The notes under the pieces: model-generated
Seen by the model: the letters and a program-made list of their open reading frames with translations, nothing else
Databases searched by the model: none
What the model was told of the DNA's origin: nothing
Source of the DNA: Schoenoplectus triqueter
Lineage: Eukaryota > Streptophyta > Magnoliopsida > Poales > Cyperaceae
Length of the DNA stretch: 20,161 nucleotides
Assembly (NCBI GenBank): GCA_964058805.1
Contig: CAXKVV010000942.1
Location: forward strand, 1-20,161
Direction: 5' to 3'
Shown: positions 1 through 6,832 of the stretch, in pieces
Layout of the letters: every line of letters starts with the position of its first letter
How positions within the stretch are numbered: position 1 is the first letter of the stretch
Made by a program: the position numbers and the translations under genes

Positions 1-1547
1 CTGGTAGAAGAAAGACTCCATCCTGTAAAGTATAATTGTTACCATTATTACTAAATAAACTAGCCCAAAATTCCTTCTTGTTGAAACTAAGTTCTATTAC
101 TATTTTTCTTAGGTGAAGATCCATGCAGTAAAAAGCTGCAGGGGCGATAGATATAAACTGGTTCGAAATGGACAAATCGTACAAAATAGAATAGCATCCT
201 ATAGCACACTAGCTTGAAATGAACTGAGTACTGACCACAACTGGTACCAGGCACGGAACTAAAGCTGGTGCTGGTCGGCCCCCCTTGGCCCACTAAAAAG
301 ATCATTTTTTTTTCTTCTTGGTGTACTGAAAAATAAAAATTCTCCCGACTCGGACACCCTATTTCTTTGGCCCGGGCACCCCCTACCGATCATTTCTAGT
401 TCAATCCCTGACTGCTACCATTCAAAATTGGGAGGTATAATAATCTTATGTGTGACATTGACCAAGGATACTGATACTGCATAATAGGCACTTACCCATT
501 TGAAAGCACGAGCTGATCTAATCAACGTCCCAAAATTACCAGGGTCCTACAATTACAGAAAATAGTTTTTTAGACTATATGATACATGATACACATTCAT
601 GTCAAAATAGAGGAAAACCAAGTAGTACCTGAATTCCATCAAAGACTAACAGCCGGGAAGGAGAAGGAAGCAAACTGTGAAACACAGCATCAGAGCCATT
701 TATATCTAGGTCACAAAAATTCTTTGGCATTTTCATTATAGCAATCACCTCAGTAGAATCAACAGATTGCATGCCAGAGATTTTCTTCAGGACATTAGCA
801 GTTACATGAACAACAGTAACACAAATGTTTTTTAATTCCTTGGGTATGCTTGTGCCTTCTAATACAAGTAGTTGCTCTACAATATAGAAAGATCGATTTT
901 CCTCTCTCTGAAACTTGCATATTTCCCTGAAATTTGTAATACAGTACAAATTAATCCAGATAATGAAAGCCAATTTGATAAATCTGGCCTAACTAGGTGG
1001 TGTGTACAAATTAATTTACATAATGAAAATAATGATAACGGTATTTGTGAATTGCGTACATCAATAAAAAAAAATCAGATTAATCTAAATAGGTTATAAC
1101 TTTCTACACAAATGAAGGAATAAATGCAGCTGTTCCAATGAGACACACTATGGGACTAGCTTGCTGATAACTATAGATAAAAGTAGAGTAAAATACCAAA
1201 TCCACATGCTGGTAACAGTATGTGGTAGAAGAACAAGAGAACACATACAAAATTGGTGCGAGGCCAACCACTAGTACGGAGCCGTTGGAGCGGCGGTAGG
1301 AGGAGTTAAGGCGGAGCTTCACACAGTGCTTCACGAGCGGGTTTGAGACGCTAGTTATCGTCTTGTCATTTTCAATCGTGCTCGTCTTTTCTCCTTCCCT
1401 CTGATTAGAATATGAATAAGCGGAAATTACTGAGGAGGAGGTGTGGGGTGAAACTGAAGACCGTTTCTTTGTTGGTACTACGTCACCCCTTCGGAAAGAG
1501 GGGAGAGGAGAGAAGAAGAAACGACAGTGGCAACCCACTGTTGCCAT
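1..1547 (-). CDS. SpoU/TrmH-family RNA 2'-O-ribose methyltransferase, 5' part, partial at window edge
   Basis: Four exons assemble in one open frame: 1249-1547, 629-926, 496-546 and 1-22 (cut by the edge). All introns are GT-AG: 927-1248 (donor GTATGT, acceptor TTTCAG), 547-628 (donor GTACTA, acceptor TTGTAG) and 23-495 (donor GTAAGT, acceptor TTTACAG). The start is the ATG at 1547 (MATVGCHCRFFF); the upstream codon at 1565 is GTG, not ATG. The first ~45 residues are rich in Ser, Arg and hydrophobics and look like an organelle transit peptide. Next comes the SpoU substrate-binding-like region, with NPLVKHCVKLR and VLVVGLAPI continuing across the splice into LEICKFQ. SPOUT motif 1 is split between exons 2 and 3 as FDGIQ / DPGNFGTLIRSA, with the conserved Asn and Arg, then AFKW / DGVFLLP. 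By family, it transfers methyl from SAM to a ribose 2'-OH in rRNA or tRNA; the target RNA is unknown. The rest of the catalytic knot lies outside the window. Confidence 0.9.
248..410. mobile_element. hAT-type MITE in intron 3 of the SpoU gene
   Basis: The element starts CAGGCACGGAACTAAAGC and its other end reads, on the opposite strand, CAGGGATTGAACTAG. The two termini form imperfect inverted repeats of about 40 bp that run into GC-rich GGGCC stretches. It is flanked by actggtac (240-247) and actgctac (411-418), an 8-bp target duplication with one mismatch. The CAGGG start and 8-bp duplication fit the Tip100-like branch of hAT. It is 163 bp and has no coding capacity, so it is non-autonomous. 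It sits wholly inside an intron and should be spliced out. Confidence 0.75.
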
Positions 1548-1622
1548 TGCAAAAGTGCAAAACACGGCTAAGCTTCAACAGCCGAGAGCTAATAGTCCAA
1601 TACCGTGATCCTTGAATTTGTA

Positions 1623-1654
1623 TTATAAGATAATAGATTATTCACAACAACCAA
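1623..1654 (+). promoter_or_regulatory. upstream element of the tRNA-Asp gene (TATA-like box plus CAA motifs)
   Basis: Just before the tRNA lie an AT-rich TATA-like stretch (ttataagataatag) and then CAA triplets (cacaacaaccaa) within 10 nt of the mature 5' end. This layout is typical of plant nuclear tRNA genes, where CAA marks the Pol III start. The same stretch is part of the 5' flank of the divergent SpoU gene. Confidence 0.6.
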
Positions 1655-1726
1655 GTCGTTGTAGTATAGTGGTGAGTATCCCCGCCTGTCACGCGGGAGA
1701 CCCGGGTTCGATCCCCGGCAACGGCG
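1655..1726 (+). tRNA. tRNA-Asp (anticodon GTC)
   Basis: The 72-nt sequence folds as a full cloverleaf. The acceptor stem is GTCGTTG (1655-1661) with CAACGGC (1719-1725), discriminator G at 1726. The anticodon stem is CCCGC/GCGGG with loop CTGTCAC, which places GTC at 1688-1690. The T arm is CCGGG-TTCGATC-CCCGG, which doubles as the Pol III B box. No intron is present and CCA is not encoded, as expected for a nuclear gene. It supplies aspartate tRNA for cytosolic translation. Its T-run terminator follows at once. A damaged copy of its first 19 nt lies at 4741. Confidence 0.98.
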
Positions 1727-1730
1727 AAGA

Positions 1731-1739
1731 TTTTTTTTT
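1731..1739 (+). terminator. Pol III T-run terminator of tRNA-Asp
   Basis: Nine consecutive T on the coding strand begin 5 nt after the discriminator base, a standard RNA polymerase III stop. Confidence 0.9.
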
Positions 1740-1789
1740 CCTTTATTAGCATTTTTTTCCCTTTCAGTAAAATCAGTATATGGTTAGGG

Positions 1790-1879
1790 ACTTGGGCCGT
1801 AGAGCGGTTTGCACAAACTGCGCTACAATAATTTGTGATGACTTGGGCCGTAGAGTGATTTGCACAAATTGCGCTAAAT
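1790..1879. repeat. tandem 51-bp repeat with an internal imperfect palindrome
   Basis: Two head-to-tail units start with acttgggccgtagag, at 1790 and 1841 (51-bp period); the second is more diverged. Unit 1 holds an imperfect inverted repeat at 1799-1826 (arms GTAGAGCGGTTTG and CAAACTGCGCTAC, one mismatch plus one G-T pair, 2-nt loop). A single related copy follows the broken tRNA at about 4840-4888. The origin is unknown. Confidence 0.7.
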
Positions 1880-2249
1880 GTCTCTCATACCTTTTTTAAA
1901 TGCCTGAGAGAAACTTTTCTTTCTAAATGACTGTCATACCTTTTTATATAAGGTAATTGTTGAAGGGATTTAAAAATAGATCATTTATGTTGCTTATTTA
2001 TTTATGATAATTAAGGACACAAGATATCAAAAATATTTATGGAAATTACAAGAGAGCGGAAGGACACAAATCAACACCATGTACAATATTTATACTCAAT
2101 TGATAATAAGATATTGCATTCATCAAGAAAAAATAAATAATTATTCATAATACCATTAAGTTTCATACGATTAACTTTCTCTAAAAAAAAAAGACTCCCC
2201 AGGACATGACATAGTCTACTCAGATAAAAATAAAAATCAATACAAACAT
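1880..2249. other. AT-rich intergenic stretch, no gene seen
   Basis: There is a short repeated string around ctcatacctttttta and gtcatacctttttata (about 1884 and 1931), roughly 48 bp apart. Otherwise I see AT-rich DNA that may be the 3' flank of the transposase relic to its right. No clear terminal inverted repeat was found. Confidence 0.5.
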
Positions 2250-4170
2250 TTAGTTTGCGCTTATGTCATGCATTGAGCTAGATCCATGAAATTCATTGCA
2301 CATTTCATAACCATATTGATGAGAAACTTCAACAAATTCAAAACCAGAAGGATCTCGTTGTGTAGGACTTACTGTCTTTCTCTTGTTATTCGAATTTGGC
2401 AGACGACCCTTTGGAGGCCGGACATTAGGTTCAAAAAGAATACCAAACTGATTTAGAAGTTCACTAATCTTTTCATTGGCAGTTTCTTTCTTAAAAATCG
2501 ACTATTCTTGATATTTGATGCGTAGTTCATCAAGCATGACACTGAAACCATCATCATGGTGCTTAAGTACCTATCAAGCTGCCACCGTGAGTGTATCAAG
2601 TCAAGACTAAGAGTCACATCTCTTCAATTCTCCATTCCATGAGCACAAGAAAGAACCATAGTTTTATAAAACGTCCACTGCAAGCTGGACTCATTGTGCC
2701 CAACTTTGCTTTCATGTACTGTTTATGCATCTCTTTTAAAGCATAAAGAGACACACGGTAAACAACATTCTTAAAAAATGAAGCATTACAAATATGAAGA
2801 AGATGAATCTTTTCACTTAAAAGTTGCACCTAAAAGCCAAAAAAAATTTGTTAAAGAAATATTTTTATGATTCCAAAGTTGTAAAATAAATATATAAAAT
2901 AAAATATATACCGATTTACCTTGATTTCATTGAATTCATTTTGAATTATAAGACATTTTACTTTGCACTTCATAAAGATCGCCAGTTGAAACTTGCAAAT
3001 ACTTCTTAAGTTTCACCTGTGCAGATTCTGCTCGTGAAGATACACAATTGCCGAAGTGCAAGAATTCATCGGTCCATACCCCAACAAAGTTTCTTTTAGT
3101 GGTAACCAAACATTTACAATGTACTATAATTTTTTTTTCTCCACATAGCTCAATTCAAATTCTTTCCACAATTCACTATATTCAAACTCAGTAGAAGAAT
3201 ATACTATCTTGGTCCAAAAAACTCAGAAAAGCTACCGAATTCTCCTCTAATTCAAAATATCTTTTACAATTGGTCAATATATTCTTCTCTATATGCCACA
3301 TACAAAGTAAATGTGTGTAATTTGAAAATACAATTTTAATAGCATTTATTAAAGCAAGCTCTCTATCAGTTATTATGACACGTGGTTGTTTCTCACCAAT
3401 AACTTTACTAAATACTTTTAGCACCCAAACATAATCCTCCTCACGTTCTCTTTTCAAAAAAACAAAACCTGAATAAAAAGAAGTGTTGAAATATGAAATT
3501 CCTATGATATCTAGTAATGGTATTTTGTATCTATTGGTCTTGTAGGTACTATCCATCACAAAAACATTCTGAAAATTTTATGTTAACTTTACTGATAATG
3601 GATAGGCAAAAAAGAGATGTGTTAGATGACTTCCTTCTTTTGAAATTTTATACATGAAACCACATTTGCTAAGTTCTTCTAGGAGAACTTGAATGACTGA
3701 ACGACCATGTAGATTATCTTTGCGAATTTTTGCTTTAGCATTGTAGATGATTTTTTAGATTGCAGAAAGCTTGAGATTATCTTGTCGAAGTGAAGAAAAA
3801 ATTTGTTGGGGTGGTATATCAGATTTGCTCATATGTGCAACACTTCTTACTTCTTGTGAGAGTCGACGACAAATAGGATGTCCAGTTACATTAATTGAAG
3901 CTTCATGATTATGAGAGTAGTTATTTATTTCGATCATCCAAAGGCCATTATCTTATCGTTTTCCCTTAATTTTAAATGCGCAATTTGTTAAATGACTTTT
4001 TGTTGTTCTTTTTCTTTCTTCCATTGGAACATTGCATGGGTCCCGATAACAACCACCTCTATCACATCCCAAAATGACATACTTATCTTTTCTTGAGCTA
4101 CGAATTGATAAACCATAGCTTTTGTTTGCAAAGAAGGTGTGTGCTCCCTTGACCAACTCATCATAAATCT
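2250..4170 (-). pseudogene. FAR1-type MULE transposase relic with several nonsense codons
   Basis: Read leftward, the order matches the FAR1/MULE transposase family. First comes a FAR1-like DNA-binding domain (4156-3953: YVILGCDRGGCYRDP, EERKRTTKSHLTNCAFKIKG), then SHNHEA and GHPICRRLSQE (3937-3755). The MULE transposase core follows (3559-3188: MDSTYKTNRYKIPLLDIIG, VIITDRELALINAI, LLCMWHIEKNIL). A later block covers 2829-2614 (VVYRVSLYALKEMHKQY) and the C-terminus has KISELLNQFG, RPPKGRLP and RDPSGFEF, ending at a TAA at 2250. From 4156 to 3188 one frame is kept but is broken by TAA after KIKGKR, after LKLSAI and after SVKLT; beyond 3188 frameshifts appear. It is therefore a dead copy. The family includes both mobile MULE transposases and domesticated FAR1/FRS factors; the intact gene is not recoverable here. 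Confidence 0.88.
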
Positions 4171-4232
4171 TGAAGCTTAATGTAACAATTTTAAGCTTCC
4201 AAACATCTATAAGTCTTGAAGCTTTTCATTGT

Positions 4233-4680
4233 CTTTTTAATTCCTTGGTATGCTTGTGCCTTCTAATACAAGTAGTTGCTCTACAATATAGAAAGATCGA
4301 TTTTCCTCTCTCTGAAACATGCATATTTCCCTGAAATTGGTCATGCAGTACAAATTAATCCAGATAATGGAAGTCAATTTGATCCATCTGGCCAAACTAG
4401 GTGGTGCGTACAAATTAATTTACATAATGAAAATAATGATTACGCTATTTGTGAATTGCGAACATAAAAAAATCAGATTAATCTAAAAAGGTTATAACTT
4501 CCTACACAAATGAAAGAATAAATGCACCTTTTCCAATGAGACACACTATGTGACCAGCTTTCTGATAACTATAGATAAAAGAGGAGTAAATACCAAAGCC
4601 ACATGCTGGTAATAGTATGTGGTAGAAGAACAAGAGAACACATATAAAAAATTGGTGCGAGGCCGACCATTAGTACGGAG
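4233..4680 (-). pseudogene. fragment of SpoU methyltransferase gene (partial exon 2, intron 1, 3' end of exon 1)
   Basis: The fragment aligns with 827-1281. It keeps the exon 2 acceptor (CCAATTTCAG/GG) and the exon 1 end encoding VGLAPI, but the intron donor GTATGT has become ATATGT. The 5' coding part is deleted and exon 2 is cut mid-domain. It cannot give a working protein. Confidence 0.85.
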
Positions 4681-4740
4681 TCTAATACTGTGATTCGTTA
4701 ATTTGTATTACATAGATAATAGAGCATTCGCATCAACCAA

Positions 4741-4759
4741 GTCGATGTAGTATAGTGGT
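4741..4759 (+). pseudogene. truncated tRNA-Asp remnant
   Basis: GTCGATGTAGTATAGTGGT matches the first 19 nt of the tRNA-Asp at 1655 with one change. It then jumps into a T-rich stretch equivalent to the 3' flank of the intact gene. The D-arm end, anticodon arm and T arm are missing, so there is no B box and no function. Confidence 0.88.
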
Positions 4760-4909
4760 TTGTTTTTTAGAATTTTTTTTGTTTATTAGAATTTTTGCCC
4801 CTTTCAGTAAGTAGTATATGGTTAGGGTCTTTAGGGACTTGGGCCGTAGAGCGGTTTGCACAAACTGCACTACAATAATTTGTGATAGATTGGTTTGGCA
4901 AAAGGAGCT

Positions 4910-5072
4910 AATTAACTATTATGAAAATGAGTATTATTTTATTTTTATGTCAAGAATATAACCTGAATTAATTGATCAATATGTCCGATAAAAATCTTAT
5001 CACTCAAATTAATTGATCAATATTGTTTCGCAACTAAAAGTCTTCATTATTTTGATTTTTTTTAATGTAAGG
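4910..5072. repeat. 163-bp direct repeat, left copy, flanking the solo LTR
   Basis: It begins aattaactattatg and ends taatgtaagg. It is almost identical to 6274-6435 in the same orientation and abuts the LTR start. Confidence 0.85.
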
Positions 5073-6253
5073 TGTTATACTTAACAATTTCTTTAATTTT
5101 GTTGTTTTACAAAACCTTATTGAATTTAACAAGGTGTTCTTGAGATTTAATTGCAGGATTCTAAGAAGCTTCAAAGGAATAAAGAAGAAATGATCGAATG
5201 AAGAAGAAATTATCAAGATCAATTCAGAGGGCTTCTATGAAGATATAGGATCATATTCATTGTATAGGTATAAAGCAAAATCTTATATTCTTCATAATTA
5301 TGCAAGAAAGAGACTCTGTCGCAGAGAACCGTTATAACGATTCCCCAATCGTTATAACGATTCAATACATATCTCAAAATTTTCTAAGTTCTCTGTGCGT
5401 AGAAATTAGCCAAAAGTGAACAAAGTGTATCGTTATGTAACGCTTCATAAAGCGTTACAACGATTCAATACACTTACTCAAAAATATTCTAAGTTCTTTG
5501 TGAGCAAAAATAAGCTAAAATTAACAGAGTGTATCGTTATGTAACGCTTCATAAAGCGTTCAACGATTAACTGAATCATTATAACGTTTCTGAAGATCAG
5601 TAGACTTGTTAGAAGGTTGGTCAAACAAGTCAAAGCGTTGTAACGGTTTTATAAATCGTTCAATGTCTCTGTATAACGTTATAACATTTCAATATAACTC
5701 TGACAAGGGATATTCTTGGAAATTCAATACTTTCATTATGAAACGTTATAACGATTGAATGATCGTTATAACGTTTCCGAGCGCTAGAATATCAGTTTTT
5801 CTGTTAATGACTTATAAAAGTGATGCTCTTGGTGTAAAAATTAATCAAGAAAAATAGTCAACATTCTTTGTAATCCAGAGCACATTTCTGCAATCAATTG
5901 AGTTGATTCCTTCCTTTGCAAATTACAAGAACAAAAGATCTTGACTTAGCCAAATCTATAGATATTCTTGTGCAATCCTCAGTTCTTTACTCTCTTGAGT
6001 GTTGTCTCAAATTTTCTCTTTGAGGTTTAAGTGCTCATTTGTTGTTCTCTCTTTATTACAGTTTTTTAGTCTTCTTGCACTTGTTTTGTGAAGAATCTAA
6101 AGCTTTTATATTGTACCTGAATTTTTGAGTAATAAAGCGACATCCCATTTGTGGATGAGACCCGGAGACGTAGGCATTGTTATAGCCGAACTCCGTTAAC
6201 TGTTTATGTGTTCTTTATAATTTATGTGTTTTGTGGGTAATAACCATCAACCA
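5073..6253 (+). mobile_element. solo LTR of a Copia-like retrotransposon
   Basis: The block starts TGTTATAC and can end in CA at 6249 or 6253; the right border is approximate. A TATA box (TATAAAAG, 5813-5820) separates a U3-like half full of palindromes from an R/U5-like half. The last ~130 bp contain gacccggagacgtaggca and gccgaactccgttaac, the plant Copia U5 signature, oriented plus. No primer-binding site, gag or pol is present on either side, so this is a solo LTR rather than an intact element. The usual 5-bp target duplication was not found; 163-bp direct repeats flank it instead. Confidence 0.7.
5330..5773. repeat. palindrome array in the LTR U3 region
   Basis: The perfect palindrome CGTTATAACG occurs at 5330, 5350, 5744 and 5764, with variants CGTTATGTAACG at 5431 and 5535 and several looser forms. 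Two diverged tandem units of about 104-105 bp (roughly 5371-5475 and 5476-5578) carry the CGTTATGTAACG copies. The position upstream of the TATA box suggests an enhancer array; this is inference. Confidence 0.8.
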
Positions 6254-6273
6254 TTCCTTAAAAATATAACCTG

Positions 6274-6435
6274 AATTAACTATTATGCAAATGAGTATTA
6301 TTTTATTTTTTATGTCAAGAATATAAACTGAATTAATTGATCAATATGTCCGATAAAAATCTTATCACTCCAATTAATTGATCAATATTGTTTCGCAACT
6401 AAAAGTCTTCATTATTTTGATTTTTTAATGTAAGG
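6274..6435. repeat. 163-bp direct repeat, right copy
   Basis: This copy of 4910-5072 differs by a few bases. It is preceded by aatataacctgaattaa, which is itself a copy of an internal piece of the repeat (about 4952), so a further partial duplication sits at the LTR side. Confidence 0.85.
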
Positions 6436-6575
6436 AATTTGTGTTTTAAACATTGATGTTTTTTTAATGCAAAGATTAGATAGAAATATTTGCAACTGTG
6501 TAGAAGTTACAAGGCAATATTATTTAATTTTAAAATTCAGAAATTTGAGACTTAAATGTAAAAGTTATTTGCACG

Positions 6576-6581
6576 TTGACC
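6576..6581 (+). promoter_or_regulatory. W-box-like site upstream of the CNL gene
   Basis: TTGACC lies about 250 bp before the CNL start codon. This is the WRKY-binding core common in defence gene promoters, but a single 6-bp match is weak. No convincing TATA box was located. Confidence 0.25.
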
Positions 6582-6832
6582 TTTTCTTTTTGATGTAATG
6601 CACTTGGACCTTGAAGTAGTCTCTTAATTATTTTTCATTCCAATCCGGAAGAAATAAATAAGAGGAGAAAAAGAGAACGGCACTCAAGGGTCATAGTCTG
6701 TGGTGAACAACTTCCATTAGCTCCCCCCCTCAGATCTGAGATTGAATCACTATTTTTCGCTCTTTAGTTTGTTGTAGTTCTGAGTTCTGACAATACTAGC
6801 ACTAGTATTAAGGGTCTTTTGTTCTGTGCGCA

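Larger units (their letters stand above)
827..1839. repeat. segmental duplication, copy 1 (intact side)
   Basis: This stretch spans part of SpoU exon 2, intron 1, exon 1, the intergenic 5' flank, the tRNA-Asp gene and the first palindromic unit. It is matched in the same order and orientation by 4233-4888 at high identity, apart from two deletions in the second copy. It contains the working versions of both genes, so it is the likely source. Confidence 0.85.
4233..4888. repeat. segmental duplication, copy 2 (degraded side)
   Basis: This is a direct repeat of 827-1839. Compared with copy 1 it lacks about 310 bp (the start of SpoU exon 1 and adjacent flank; junction at 4680/4681) and about 50 bp of the tRNA. 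It also has a small extra tctttaggg near 4829. Both ends break abruptly into unrelated sequence. Confidence 0.85.

Noticed and set aside
87..305. Minus-strand open frame in SpoU intron 3
   Set aside because: It overlaps the hAT MITE and lies within a well-supported intron, with no family resemblance.
872..1099. Plus-strand open frame over SpoU exon 2 and intron 1, repeated at 4276-4467
   Set aside because: It is the antisense shadow of an exon plus intron. It recurs only because the segment is duplicated.
1548..1565. Longer SpoU start upstream of 1547
   Set aside because: The codon at 1565 is GTG; the first true ATG in frame is at 1547.
1790..1879. Possible CRISPR-like or second tRNA gene from the palindromic tandem units
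   Set aside because: There are only two units, there are no spacers, and no cloverleaf can be drawn.
5073..6253. Intact LTR retrotransposon
   Set aside because: There is one LTR only, with no primer-binding site, gag, pol or polypurine tract on either side.
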